Assembly: GCA_018873245.2 (NCBI GenBank)
Contig: JAEMBT020000002.1
Span: forward strand, 3,910,001-3,974,000
Direction: 5' to 3'
DNA: 64,000 bases
DNA from: Archegozetes longisetosus
Taxonomy: Eukaryota; Arthropoda; Arachnida; Sarcoptiformes; Trhypochthoniidae
Shown: positions 12,791 through 26,580 of the stretch, one piece after another
Layout of the letters: every line of letters starts with the position of its first letter
How positions within the stretch are numbered: position 1 is the stretch's first letter
Made by a program: the position numbers and the translations under genes
Notes under the pieces: model-generated
The model's input: only the letters and a program-made list of their open reading frames with translations
Told to the model about the DNA's origin: nothing
Database searches by the model: none

Positions 12791-14575
12791 TTTACAAAGT
12801 TCACGTGACTAATTTCCCAGAGGCGAAGGAATAGAATATCAATATAAGAGTCAGGTCGATAGCGCTTGGCGAGACGAATAGAAATGTCAATAGATATAAG
12901 TCACATCCATCAGTTTTCAAGATATTCCACCTGTTTGAAAACTCACTTCGGAGTGGATGGGCTCGCAAAATTCAAAAGAGACAGTTCGATATTACTCGAC
13001 GTGTTAAATATACATGTTTACAAGATAAATTAACAAATTTTAAATTAGTTTATTTAGACCTTAGCCCAGATTTCTTTAGAGTTTATTTTAATCACAGCGA
13101 CTCTTTTGACGCTGATTAACGCTAAAAGAGCTCTTTAGGCACACCTTCGGTGCTGAATCAAAAAATCACGCAAATTGCTAAAATTATGTTAATTCATGAG
13201 AAAGAGAATGAAATATCCCCTTTGAGAAGAGTCATAAGTATTTATGATAAAGATTTTAATAATTTTTAACATATATTTCGCAATTCTTAATAATAAAAAT
13301 GGGATAACGTTTCAGCTACCTTTGATTAGTTTTCTATACTTCAGATTCAACATTTTATAGTGCTTTGAATATCTGTAATGTGGAACTTAATTCATACTTT
13401 AAAGGATGAATTTTTATGCAAGCAATCAATATGATTGAATAATTCAGAAATTTCTAAATTTAAAACTTATGAAAAATGGATGAATTATTCAAATTATCCA
13501 AAATTTTAGGTTTATTTCAGTAATTTTTAAAATTTGGGCACTAATGTTTTATAAAATTAGTGAATCTAACTTTTACTTTTGACTAATACACCATTGTTGC
13601 AGTTATACGATTTACAGATGGTAACTTTGGATATGTAAAAATTTTTCTTTTATTAATTCATAAATTATAAAATTTTCTTCAAAAAATATTTATTTCATTA
13701 GCTAATTAGCGCCAAATGGGCTTTGACTTTAATTTAATGAAGTACATCATAGCTAGTTATGATCGTAATATGGCTTTGATTTCGGGAGAACAGCATTGGC
13801 AAAACGCATAGAAATCGAATAGAGATAACCTACAAATTATAAGTTAACAAGTATTCAACATTAGTCATCAGTTTTTAGTGAAAAGCAAAACTTTTAAACA
13901 TAACTTTAATGAATAGATTTTTTAAACATAATTTTAATGTTTCATTTTTATTCATTTATTTTGATCTAATAGTCAATGTAATAAAACTTGAGCTCCAGGA
14001 ATAGAAACAGATTCTTTTGAATGCAGAGTATCATAAATTCACTCCATTTTGCAATTTATTCCGAATATATTTCAGAATATTTTGCATATCAAAAAATATA
14101 TCTCTAGAGATGGGTAAATAGTTATCATGTGCTTGAGGAATATCTTGGGAAAACTACTTTAAAGTTGCTCTCGAATAGGGTCAAATAAACACTACAATCG
14201 TTTAAAGTTGTGACTTTAGATCTGAACTTATTTTACTTTGACTATAGATTAAACTTTTGATAGTCATAAAATTTAGAGTTCAAACTTAAAATTTGTTTGA
14301 GAGATAACTTGTTTCTAATATTAGGCAAAAACCTAAAGCTGTTCTTCTGAAATCAAAACCGTATACTCTAATCAAGTAAACTCGTGTCGGTATAAATTTG
14401 CGTATTAAAGTTTTCACTTGAATCTACTTTCTGAGGAAATGCATTAATGAATAGGCCTTTTACTATGGGTTAAAAAAACTTTCTATATTAAGTTCAGTAC
14501 TTTTAAAAACACTTACAATACTTTTAAAAAATCTGAGTTTACATTCAACAGTCAGTTCTGATATGACTTAAGTTT

Positions 14576-14842
14576 TTGTTGATCTTTTAGTATCGCATTT
14601 TGAATCTTCAAAAACTAGTCAGTGGTTTTTATTCCATCGGAACCATGTTTGTTTCAATAATATTCACACAAAATCTTTTAATTTGTACATCTATTGAAAG
14701 ATTTCATTTAAAACATCATTGAGATAAATATATATTTTGGTTGGATTGAAAATCACTGACTAGTTCTTAATGATTTTGAGTATTATTTATAAGTTAAAAT
14801 TAGCTTTCTGAAGATTCAAAACGAGATACTAAAAGATTCGTG
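14576..14842. repeat. Inverted repeat (foldback) in receptor intron 2
   Basis: GATCTTTTAGTATCGCATTT with TTGAATCTTCAAAAACTAGT on the left recurs inverted on the right as ...GAAGATTCAAAACGAGATAC then TAAAAGATTC, with a second inverted pair around CTAGTCAGTG/CACTGACTAG. An imperfect palindrome of about 265 bp, no coding; probably a decayed MITE. Confidence 0.5.
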
Positions 14843-16379
14843 TAAATTTAAAGTTTTATAGGGACTGATTATTGACTATAAGCTCACACTCTTATGAAAG
14901 TACTCATAATTTCGATGAATCTTCGCCTAGTCAGAAGTGAGAAACAAGCGAATCTACAAATAAGTGGGTATATCTCGCGAATCAGTAGATATGGATCTAA
15001 TTCATTGACATATTTCGATTCTTCTCATTGAACGCTACCGATTTGATTCGACCCCCGATTATATGGTCATTTTGCACCCCTAAATTAAAAGAGACTACAA
15101 TTTGGATTCCAAGCTGTTTCAAACTATGAAAATGATAAAGAGATCTTAAGCTGGTAGAAAATTGGCACAATCGATTCTTTTCTGAAACTTTTCGTGATGA
15201 GATCAGTGGCAAGAGTTTCAAACTTGTCTACTGGAATCTAAATAATTATGATTTATGCAAATATGATATTTTCAGACGATCAGTTTTCTGTTGTTTTCTG
15301 TGGATACATATTCCAGGATGACATTACACCAGATTTGATTAAATTCTAATTTTAGTCGGAAATTTTCCAACAAGCCCAGAATCAAATATAAAACTTTTTA
15401 AAATTAATATTTTGAACATTTTGTTGAAATTTCAGTTGAATAATCTGATAGGTTTGTGATTTTTGCCTTCGAATATTATAGAACTCAATTTTTATCGCAT
15501 TTTCAGTACCATATTGTTCTGAATGAGAAATGAGTTTTCAGTTGAGTCTGATTGGAGTGGTTGAGCATCAAATCATCACATACACTAAAGCACCTTACGT
15601 TGACGTTTCCATGACAAGGGCGAAGGAAAAGTAGCGAATTTGGCAAGAGAGGGAATGCGGCGTAAGAACTAGTAAAACACTAGTTATTATTGAATTACTG
15701 CATTTGATCGGTAACTGTAGATATTCAATAAATACATGAACACATTCAAGTTTGATTATATAGAAGAGGATTACTCAAGATTTAGGTCTTAAAACCTAAT
15801 CTAACTTAACTTGATCTTGCTAAATTAAAACTAACGGAATCAAATCAATCTAACTTAACCCAACAATAAAGTTCAAAGATTCAAAACGTTGCATAGAGCT
15901 GAGTAATTATTGAATTTTCAAATAGTAATTCAAAACAAAATACCACTATGATTTCGAATATTAACGATCATTTAACGATAGTATATCGTATTCTCTCTTT
16001 TTGTTTCACCCTATATCGCACTACTTTCTACTCATGCATCAGTAACATAGTTCTCAATTAATTTGTCTTAAGGCAATAGAGATGAAATTCAGCATAAAAT
16101 TTCAAAGTCGCTTCCCAAGTGATTCGACTTGGGTTTATAACATTACAGCGCCCAGCCCACAATCTAATGATTGCTTAATTCTAACAGAGTAAACCCACAA
16201 ATAGTATCAACATATATTTTCTGGAAATACAAAACTAATAAATTTCTCTCCATCAGTAGCTATTGAGTACAAAAGAAAAAATATCATTCTACAAATACTG
16301 GTTAAATTGGCTGCGCTTAGCGTCGAAAGACATTAAAGAATGTGGTTTATTTGCGAATATGTTTGACAAAGAATGAAAC

Positions 16380-16731
16380 CTTTATTTTGAGATTCCATTG
16401 CGACACATCCCTAGCTCTATCTGGATTCCCAGGTGTGTTGTGTCTCATTATAGTCCAACCGACTGAACCGTAAACAAATATTAACATTGCGGCCGGCAGA
16501 GCAAATGTAACAATGAATATGAAAACCGTATAAAGTTTGCCATCACTTTCAGACCATTCCTCACGACAGTCATAATAAGTTTCCGTTCCGTATTGAAACG
16601 GAACTGCTCGGCTCTTCACCAATTGAATGCTGGCAAACATTACACCTGTTATCCAGATTCCAATTATTACGTACTCCTTATGAGTTTTAATCCACATCAG
16701 TAACCGAAACGGATGAACGATAGCGAAGTAC
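16380..16731 (-). CDS. Neuropeptide GPCR, exon 2 (DRY motif to ICL3)
   Basis: Second receptor exon, residues about 130-246. The acceptor CTAAAACAG|G completes the Arg codon of the DRY motif (AG|G, phase 2) and reads YFAIVHPFRLLMW, the family's ICL2 signature. Then come TM4, an extracellular loop 2 with the disulfide-partner Cys (TYYDCREEW), TM5 with FALPAAMLIF (the conserved Pro), and ICL3 with HNTPGNPDRARD. The donor is AAAATAAAG|GTTTCA, phase 0, joining LKIK to VVKMLVL of exon 3. The PGN.D..RD ICL3 stretch is one I associate with RYamide/luqin-like receptors. Confidence 0.93.
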
Positions 16732-18954
16732 CTGTTTTAGACACGTAATTTAGTTATCAGCTTGAGGAAAATAAAATTCTTAGTATAGAACTGTTTTGCT
16801 GAAAAACTAACTATTAGGCTTTCCTTTCACCAGCTCTAGGAAGTTTATTGCTGCACAGCATTTACATTAAAATAACTCTTGAAACAAGACCAATACTCGA
16901 AAATACACTTAAGTCTTGAAATGTTAAAAAAGCTTAAGATTCATAATACTCTAGAACAAGTATAAAATTTTTGCTCTCTAACCTTCAAGTTTTTAATTAT
17001 AATATCAGGTTAAAACTCATTCAAAAGATTGATACAAAATTTCTACTTTCAAACAATCTGTAATAAAAACAACTAAAAGTAGCATTTCTTATTAATAAAT
17101 TGAATAAATATGGTAAGTTTGATAAAACATCCAGATTCGTCAAATTCTTGCCACATAATAGATACACAGTTCTTTTAAGTTGAAGGTATAAGATTCAAAA
17201 AGTGTAATTTCTCGAGTAAAGGTCCCAAATAAAGTTCTCTAATTTTTGCGTAATAGTCTAAGTTTAATTAGTAATTCTGAAAATATTCTATACTGAATTC
17301 TTGTACAACTGTAACGAATCTATTTGTGGTTTGAATTTTTAAAATGCAATAATTTGCTACTGGAATATGAATTGAAAAAAGTTTTGCACAGCTCAATCCT
17401 TGATGTGTAATAATAACTAGAGCATGGTGTTTCTAAGGAATGAACTTCTGGAACCCAGGAAAAACATTGGCCTCCAGACTTGAGAATTCTTAAGTTTCAT
17501 ATAGTATAAAGGAAAAAAATTGACTACTAATTACTTACTTATACTTTGTACTTAAATTCAATAAAATACAATATTAGAACAACCGCCGAATAAATAGTAA
17601 CTTTTAATTTTTGATTTCAAATTTATATAAAAAATTTACTTTGACTGGAAATTGACAATTTCAAGAATCATTTTTTGATTAAACAAATTTTTAGGCATTT
17701 ATGAGCCTTTAAATTTTGAACTATCGATTAAATATTTATTTCATAATCTAGTTACTCAGTATTTTTCACTGATCAACGTTAAAAAAATTAAAAACTTCGA
17801 GGACTAAGGGTTAATTATAGGAATTAAATCATCAATAGAAATATTTTTCTAGACTCGAACGAGTCTCAAGATACTTCTCTATCGAGGCTCGAGACTTGAG
17901 GACGACACCATCCTCTAATCTTCTAATTACCTAATTCAGTCTGAAGTTTTATAAGACTCAGACCTTGGAGATTCTCATTTGATTAGAAATTCAGTACTCT
18001 TAAATAGATTTTAGAGTGAAAGCTTAGTTTATGTAGACTTCTCCTAACGAAAGCAAATCAAACTTAAACCATGTATTTACACAAAGCACTCGAGATAATA
18101 ATAATATCGAATGCTGCTATTACATTAATGGCTCAGATGATTCATAATCATAATAAGTTGATACAAGGACTTCATTTCTCCCAAATCTAATAATAGTGCT
18201 ATTAGGGAATAGAAAATGATTATTTATATGTAATCGGAAACCGGATATTCTGAAGTGAATTCACTAAAGCATAGTAAGATTACTTCTCGCAGACTAAACC
18301 AGTGCTAACTGATATTTATTCAAATGTTTCGGTCATGAATAGTTAATACAAAACTTCTTTTAAATTGATGTACTATCGAGCTGCAAAAACTGAATTAATT
18401 TTTCATTCATTCTCTTATGATTTCTCACAACATTTATTCTAAATTCAATCAAATTCCGATTAATATATAGACTTATTTTTCAAGGCTTGTGCCCACATTA
18501 ACTTTTGATTTGAATTTAAACTTCTATTTTCATATAGTGTTATTTCTTCAAACTGAAAATTTAAGTCACCAAAAACTGCTTTACTTGAAAAAAAACATTT
18601 CTAATGCTTAGTTGTTTCAAAACATAAGTAATTTCAGCTGAACTTTAGATGATGACTTCAACACTTGAAGTCAAAATATGTTCTCAAGCGAGAAAATCTA
18701 CGAGCAGTCATGGAAAAACAGAAGGTAATTTCTACATCTACACAAAGTGTTGCACTTGTGCGATTTAACTTAAAACGTTAAGCATAAATCAAAGAAACAT
18801 AACTCTTGTGCTGTAAGAGTATTAAGAATTGAGGTAAAACAAATATAAAATAATCAAAAAGTTAGAACTCATAAGCCATCGCAGCAATTGATTAATCCCT
18901 CGCACAATAATTAGTGTGTAGTATGGATTATAGGTAGAAACTATTAGAGATTTT

Positions 18955-19335
18955 CCTCCCGAACCACAAGTAACTAAGATCTAATAATTCAGTCGGAAAT
19001 GTGTTACCAAATACGCAGTCGAACTGCAAGATCAAAGCCTTACTCATTTTTACCCACGCACAATAGCTTAACGTGGGACCTCTTTCACTTTTCGCACTTT
19101 AACTAAAATCTTATTTTTTCAAAATCCTTATCAAATTTTATCTTTTCATAAATCTTAATCTCTTGAACAGATGAGATTTTGGTTAGAATGCGAAAAGTTA
19201 AAGAGGTCTCACATTAAGCCATTGTGCGCCGGTAAAAATGGGTAAGAACTTTTGATCTTGCAGTTTGATTGCATATTTTGTGACACATCTTCGACTGAAT
19301 TATTAGATCTTAGTAACTTACTGTTCGAGAGAAAA
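18955..19335. repeat. Foldback element with long arms and flanking direct repeats
   Basis: Arms of roughly 160 bp pair across a short centre. The left arm carries TAACTAAGATCTAATAATTC, then CTGCAAGATCAAA, then ACCTCTTTCACTTTTCGCA. The right arm carries the reverse complements, ending TAGATCTTAGTAACTTAC. Direct repeats of about 40 bp at roughly 80% identity lie just outside (18908-18950 and 19358-19400, containing TTAGTG.GT.GTAT). No coding capacity. Lies in the receptor's first large intron. Confidence 0.7.
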
Positions 19336-19570
19336 AGAATTCCATATCATACAACGATTAGTGCGTGGTATAGATTGTAGGCAGAAATCATTAGAGGATT
19401 AAATTTGAAGTTCTTATTTCCAAGCCGCGATAAGTCACAAAATTTTGAGAAATTGGGATAAATTCCTATTCCTATGAATTTCAGGTGGGGAATTCAATGA
19501 AAACGTTATTTAGACTCAGAAAGGCTTATAGCCCATAGAAAACTGCACTCAAAGTTTGATTTTATTATTA

Positions 19571-21095
19571 ATATACACCTATGGAAATAACTATCTTTAC
19601 CCAGTTAAACATGAATAATTTGATTGGATGATTCAAATTTCAAACCGATTCAGTTTCGAGTAGCTAGATGATCAGCATTTTTAAATTTAGAATATTTTTC
19701 AAAAGTGACTAGGATCATTGAGCTAGAAGATTTCAGAATTTATACTTAAATTTTTATGCATTCTTACATATATTTCAGTCATTTGCAAAACTTCGGGAGT
19801 TAGTTTGAGACATTCTATACCCCTAAACGTCAAGCAATCTTGATGAAAATTTTTATAAATAAACTAGAATTTGCGAAAAATTTTTAACATTGTTTACTAA
19901 CTCAATCGTTAAGCGCCTACCTACTAGAGGAGAAGATCTATAAAGAAGAATTCAGCGATTAAATTCGAATTCTGGTGAATGCGATCGAAACTACTTAAAA
20001 AATAATTAAATATGATTTTTGTTTGGCTCAAACATCTCTATCTCGAGAATTATAACTCGTCAAGGTTGAAAATTTCAGATTTCTTAAATCAAAAGTTAGG
20101 TTCAAGTGAAAATTTGAAATTTTCAGCCTTAACGAGCTATAATTCTCGAGATAGAGATGTTTGAGCCAAACAAAAAACACATATTTAATTATTTTTTAAG
20201 TAGTTTCGATCGCATTCACCAGAATTCGAATTCAATCGCTGAATTTTTCTCTATAGATTTTTCCTCTAGTAGGTAGGCGCTTAATAATTGAGTTAGCAAA
20301 CTATGTTTAAAAGTTTTCCGCAAATTCTAATTTATTCATAAAAATTTTCATCAAGATTGCTTGATGTTTAGGGGTATAGAATAACTCCCGAAGTTTTGCA
20401 AATGACTGAAATATATGTAAGAATGCATAAAAATTTAAGTGTAAACTTTTGAAAAATATTCTAAATCTAAAAATGCTGGTCATCTAGCTACTCGGAACTG
20501 AATCGGTTTGAAATTTGAATCATCCAATTAAATTATTCATGTTTAACTGGCTAAAGATAGTTATTAGATGGAATCAGTGAAAATTGTAATTTCACATCTT
20601 CAAAAGTTTATTTAATGGCAAAATAATAATTACATATCTGATGAATATATTCGTCTCCCGTCTAGTTGACAAAAGCCCAGCGAGGTCAGAGGTTGCAATT
20701 ACCAGTGACGATATTGTTTAGACTGATTTGCCTCATAACTTTTTCGTACACAATATGAAGTTAAACTTTATTTTCATAACTTTAAGTTTTTTGTCTCTGT
20801 TCCTGCAAATTCTTTGTATCGCAAGTCAAAATAAACAAGTCAAACACAAACTTTAAAAATTTGCAAATTCATATTAGTTTGGTGCTACTTTCGAGCAAGT
20901 TGCAAGAAAGAAATCAATTTGCGAAATAGTGCCACTGGTGAGTGCAACCTCTGACCTCGCTGGGCCTTTGTCAATCAGACGGGAGGTGAGTATATTCATT
21001 AGATATGTAATTATTATTTTGCCATTAAATGAACTTTTGAAGATGTGAAATTGCAATTTTCACTGATTCCATCTAATATTTACATTGGTGTATAT
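19571..21095. mobile_element. Large palindromic element, host of a second nested palindrome
   Basis: Left arm 19571-20082 and right arm 20110-20563 are near-complete reverse complements. Examples are CGAGAATTATAACTCGTCAA against TTAACGAGCTATAATTCTCG, and CATCTCTATCTCGAG against CTCGAGATAGAGATG. The outermost sequence ATATACACCTATGG reappears inverted at 21080-21095 (TTGGTGTATAT), beyond the second palindrome, so that element split this one close to its right end. No transposase frame. A foldback-type element of about 1.0 kb without the insert. Confidence 0.8.
20564..21076. mobile_element. Palindromic TA-flanked element nested in the right arm of 19571-21095
   Basis: Terminal inverted repeats TTAGATGGAATCAGTGAAAA at both ends, with TA just outside on each side (20562-20563 and 21077-21078). 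The arms of about 160 bp include CCCAGCGAGGTCAGAGGTTG against CAACCTCTGACCTCGCTGGG. The centre (about 20730-20900) is less symmetric. No coding. TA targeting suggests mobilisation by a Tc1/mariner-type transposase, which is an inference. Confidence 0.75.
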
Positions 21096-23810
21096 GTCTA
21101 CATTCATTTTTTCTCGATTTTCTCCAAAACGCACTAAAAGGAGTTATTACGGTTTGGAAATAAGCACTTCATTTAATCTTTTGAAAAATAAGATTTTAAT
21201 TAAAATGCGAGAAATGAAATTCGATTCTTGAAAAATAACGATTGATACTTATAATCATACTTCTGAGAACCTTTAGTTTATTGCTACAATACTAGTTCAC
21301 GTGCACAGCAACTGACAGGAAGCACTATAAATAAACCTAATAGTTAATTTGATGGGACTTATAAGTTTTCTTAAGACTTGATACCGCTTTTTGATTCCTA
21401 GGAGAACTTATTACAAATTACTATAACTAATTCATAAGCCATTTAAATCAAGACAGTAACTTTTTTACTTGATGAAACGTGTTTTTACTTTGAAGTAAAA
21501 TAACATTGAAATTAAAATATTTTAAGCTTTGAATATCAATCATTTCACATAATTATTGACTAGAAAGGCGAAGGTAAAATTCTAGAATATAAATTTCTAC
21601 ATGCTTATTCTATAATTCGTAATATTTTATTTTGAAATAAAATCACACTTCATCAAGTAAAGCAATTGATGCCTTATTTTTCATATGAAATTCCGATACC
21701 TTATTAGTCATTGTAATCTTTGAAAAGTTCTCATGAGAATCGAAAAGTCGTATTAAGTAATACTACTATATTGATAAAACTTATAAATTTCATCAAACTA
21801 ACTATTGGGTTGACTCGCGCTACTTTCTGTTAATTCGTGTACAACAATCTCAATACCTATGATAAAGGTCATGAGTATTTATGTTCTCCACTTGATTCTC
21901 AAGTATGATTGAAAGAGTCATCTAAATTCAGACAAACTTGTTTGGATTCCCTCTGACTCCTTTTTTATAATAGATTTTATTTTCATATAAGCCATCATAG
22001 TTTCAATACTCCTTCACTGAGCTCATGGTATCTAAACTTGTTTAAGGTGTTATACTATATTCACACAATCAATTCTATCAGGAATTACGCAAATGTTTCT
22101 ACGGCAGTTATTTCACGAATTAATTAAGGAAATGTTTATATAAGAAATATTCTGTTCGCGTATCAGAGCCATAGTACAGAATAAAAATATGGAAATAAGA
22201 TGCAGTCTTAATATTAGCTCAAAATTCTATTGAATAAATCTGTTCCTCCAAAAAAATTCTCGTTATATATAGTATTTGAATAGTTTTATTCAATAGAGAA
22301 GCTCTATATAAGCTGAGAGCTATCTTTCATTGTAAAGACTTGTTACTCAGTGATGCTCTAAAATTCTTACGACTGTCGAGTCTTGTTATGCTGCCGATGA
22401 TTCAGAAGACATAATACTCATATACCGGAAAATTAGGTTTTCCTTTTGCTTGAACCAACCAACAAGTTTAGTTGAATTTTATTTGATTTATAAATTGTTA
22501 TGTCAAATAAATTTTCACTATTTTCGAGAAACGGGAGCCGAATTTTTCTATCTGGCTGCGGTAAACAAAAGGTATTCGAAGCAGTCACGTTCTGCATCTG
22601 GAGAGTTTGATAAGTTCTGATCGATTCGAATATGGAGTTAATAACTTGCACAATTATGAATAAGTTTGTGAACTTCTGATTTTTTCGTTCTATAATATTT
22701 TCGAACTTATTTCAATAACTTTAATAACTTTAGCAACTATGGGAATCACCAGTTATTTCGATTCTGATTTAAACTTATTAACGAAAAATTTTTTAATAAC
22801 TTTGAATAAAATCAGTTAAACTATCAAATTAAATAGTGATAGGATTTAGGTTTTCTAGTTAATTAAGTTTGTAGCCTCTTTGTATTCAAATACAGTATAA
22901 ATTTTGCTCAGTTTCATTGCAATAATTATTTTCGAATACATCACTTCGTTAAGTTCTCTCAAGAGCTACTATTTCTGGCTATTTAATATCTTTGATGAGA
23001 ACTATTTATCCCTACTAGCTCAAGATTCACTCATTACGTCATTTGTTTGACAATCGATTCTTATTTCTAACGGGTTGTAAATAAAATTCTGCTGTGCTAT
23101 ACAACTAACTTTATTCTTTCTAATTGATTGAGTCTACTTATTTTGTTTATATTTCATAAAACTTTTATTACTATTCTATAAAATGCATTTGCTAATTACT
23201 TGGCAAATGTTTAACTAACCAAATTCTAGACAATTTCTTAAAACTATGCGATTTTGCATTTGTACAGCCAATGAAATAACATCTTGTTTATAAATCTTTA
23301 AATATTTATTAAATCGGTAAAGTTAAGTACCGAAATTTAGAGCTTAGAACTAGATGTGTTTGAAAACAAAAGTTTAATTAATTTGGTTCAATAATTTTTT
23401 AGATAATGAAGTTAATATTAATCCATGTTTTTAAAATTTTCAAAATTCTGACAAGTAATAACTTTGAAAAAAAGGATTGCTCATATTTTTAATCTTTTTT
23501 CAATGAAAAGTAAATATTGCACAAAAAACTCATTCAGATGAATGTTTTATTTAAAATCTTGACATTTGCCCGAATTCATGATTTCTTCCCTATAATCTCA
23601 ATAAAAGTTTTAATCAAATAAAAATTGCTAATGCGATCTGCATTTAATTCTGTAAAAAATTGATATAAATAGAGAGAATTAATATGATGTATAACTTTAA
23701 TGGCAGCATTATCATACTAAATAGTAATGAGATTAAGCATAGTAAATTAAAGCTTTATACTGCAAAAATATTAAGTTGAATTAATACCAAAGATTAGTAC
23801 AAAACGGATA
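21096..23810. other. Receptor intron 1, unremarkable stretch
   Basis: AT-rich intronic DNA. No exon, RNA gene or clear transposon terminus recognised. A 72-codon minus-strand frame at 22433-22651 has no family resemblance that I can see. Confidence 0.35.
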
Positions 23811-24365
23811 AATCCAGGCTAATAGATCTAAAGGGGTTCTTGACCCCCCATCTCCAAGTGTAATGCATCATTGGATTCAGTTCGTCGAGCTGAACAATTT
23901 GATACCACACTTGACTACTTCCAACCCGAACCTAACCACCGAGACCTAACCCTCTCGAAAATGGGTAAACCTGGCTTTACCAAGTTGTAACCCAAGCCAA
24001 ACCTGATTTAAACTAAGGTATAAGTCTCCCTTAGTTTATATCAGGCTTGTTTGGGTTACGACTCGAGAATCCAGGTTTATCCATTACTAGGGACTAAACC
24101 AAACAATGGTGGATATCTCTAGAGCTGCTTGTGATAATTGATCAAGTGAGGTATTAAAATGCTCAGTTCGATGTCCTGAGTCCAATGATATATCACTTGG
24201 TGGGGGTCAGCCACTCCCATCCGGAGTTGTCCAGAAGCGGTCAGGTTCGGATCAGAAGTGGTCAAGTGTGGTATCAAAATGTTCAGCTTGACGAATTGAA
24301 TCCAATGATATGTCACACTTGGGGGTGGGAGGTCGGGAACCCCTTTAGACCCATTAGCCCGGATT
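23811..24365. mobile_element. Palindromic repeat family P, copy 1
   Basis: Starts AATCCAGGCTAATAGATCTA and ends with the inverted counterpart GACCCATTAGCCCGGATT. The whole unit is a large imperfect palindrome of relatively GC-rich segments (CAAGTGTAATGCATCATTGG against CCAATGATATGTCACACTTG; CCCGAACCTAACCAC against the GTGGTCAGGTTCGG type). The centre carries CAAACCTGATTTAAACTAAG and its inverse. Both strands give spurious short open frames because of the symmetry. A second copy lies at 56102-56572. Confidence 0.75.
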
Positions 24366-24771
24366 CACCCATATTTATATAAAAGGTAATAAATTGCACT
24401 ATTGAAAAATAGTAGACTATATCATCTTTAAAGAATTAAGCAGTAAAAAAGTTAATTGCAAAGCATGTTAAATTTTATTTTTAACCCGTTAAAAGGACCA
24501 AATTAATTACAATGTATAGGAAGCAAACAAATAACCAACCATAAGTAAATATTCTTTTAAAAAATAAAGTAGCAAATTAGAAATATATACTCAACAACGA
24601 AGCATCATCCTTTGCACTAAACTACAAATTTGACCAAATATTAAAGCTTGATTTAAGAGTTAGATTAATCGGTTCAATAGATAAATGATTTTTAATTTAT
24701 CGCAAATTAATAGTTCAATTCACATCCAAACATGAAACGTATTTAAAACAAATTACTAAGTTAACTCAGTA

Positions 24772-25155
24772 CAGTAGAACCTCGTTGTTTTGAACCCGCT
24801 TATGCCAAGAAATTTTGTTCAAAATAGTGAGTTTACAAAATAGCCGGTATATTGCAAAAGCTTGAGGTAATGATTTCACTCAAAATGCAATAATTGAATG
24901 ATTAAGACCAAGATTTTATTTATTAATAGATTTGGGTTCAAGTTTGAAGTTCGTCCACGAATCTTTGAAACCCGAACTGCTCAGCAGTCTTAATAATAAT
25001 GATTTTTCGGGAAAATTTTGTGTTATTATATCTTGAAACTATTTGACAGATATTTCAAAATAAAGAGATGTACAACAATATACACTGCTGTTCATATTGG
25101 TCCAAAATACTGAGTATTTCAAAATAAACGGTTTCAAGATATCGTGTGTGTACTG
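24772..25155. mobile_element. pogo/Tigger-like MITE
   Basis: Left end TA|CAGTAGAACCTCGTTGTT. The right end, read inward, is TA|CAGTACACACACGATATC. A CAGT-starting terminus with AACCTCGTT just inside and a TA duplication is typical of pogo/Tigger elements. No coding is left in about 385 bp. The right terminus is more diverged than the left. Confidence 0.6.
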
Positions 25156-26580
25156 TATTGCTATTTTGATTATATTATAATTTGTGTAATATAAATTTCA
25201 TTTCGAAAGTTCTAATAATAAACTTATGCCTATATTTCAAAATGAAATACAATTGATTAAAAATTCATTATTTTAGACTGATTAGGTATGACTGACTTTG
25301 AATAATGAATAGTAACTGATCTTTCGTAGTCTCTAATAGATTCTCTATAAAAGTTATATATTCTTGAAAGCTATATATGGAATATGAAACATAAGCTATA
25401 TGTGAAATTATATATGAATACTTTTTTGAAGGGCCTTACGTTTGAGACTAAAGCGCCTAACGTATACATTAAGACATATATTGATGTATGTTTTGATTTA
25501 AGTTAAGTATTGAATTGTTAACTAATAGCAAATTAATATAGAGATAAGTCTTTGATAAGTCTTATCGCCAAAAGTTTTGATAGTATAAAAGCAAATACAA
25601 GATCAACAATTTAAAATTGAAGTTAATCGTCGGAGATAAAGCCTTTCTGTTTTCATTTCTATCAAAAGCAGATTAACTACTTTATACTTAAATAAAAAAG
25701 CATTAACGAAAAATGTATTTTATAAAAGTTTTGATGTTCGTTAGGGTTCGGTTTTAAATTGTCGACTCAGTATAACATATCAATGATTTACATACAATAT
25801 AAATGATTTTAGTTCAAACTCTCATTCATATCAAACTGTTCTGAAGTCAGGCTAAAAGTTTAATAAAGATATCTTAAGTTAAATCAGTCTATTTACTCTT
25901 AAATCCAAATTCTTCTTCAATTTAAAAGTAATGTTCAACACCTCTCGTACTCATAATCTTAAACATAAGGCTCAGATTCAAAAACTGTATTTGTATTATT
26001 TTATACGTTATCGATATTTTTTCGAGAGAATAGTATAGTTAGAGCTGTCTAATTCTTACGTGCACTTAAGTAGTTTTTAAAAAAGTACAATTCACTATCG
26101 AACTTTTATTCAACAAGTTATTTCATTTATAAATAATTTTTCGACTATTTTAATTAAAATTTGAGTTTAATGTGGTAAATATTACTCAATTCGGCAATAG
26201 TGAATTTGTTCTGAATATTTACTCTTCTTTATCAGTACATTTAAACACCTCAGGCCAACTCCTTTACAGTTTAATTTTTATTCTTCCCATTGATCTATAC
26301 TTTATCCGAATGATTGAAATCAAAGTGTGTTTCAATATAGATATTAATTTTCATTGATTTGACAACATGATCTATACACTATTGCCAATCAATAAACGTT
26401 CATACGCGGCTAATAAGTACCTAATAGGAACTCATTCATTTGTTAATTCCTTCAATTAAAGTACATCAATACTTTTGCAGGGGAATTAAAAGGAAATGAA
26501 ATATTATTAACAATCATTCGAAATAAGTTTTCCATTTAAAAGCTCCAATTATGATCAGAGCAAGGCAAGATAGATGATTA
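25156..26580. other. Receptor intron 1, no further structure recognised
   Basis: AT-rich intronic DNA. A 61-codon plus frame at 26172-26357 looks like chance. Confidence 0.3.

Noticed and set aside
14997-15221. 74-codon minus frame in a less AT-rich patch of receptor intron 2
   Set aside because: No family motif or splice context that fits the receptor; insufficient evidence.
20874-21056. 60-codon minus frame
   Set aside because: Falls within the arm of a palindromic element; no protein motif.
24119-24382. Overlapping open frames on both strands
   Set aside because: A product of the palindromic repeat family P, not genes.
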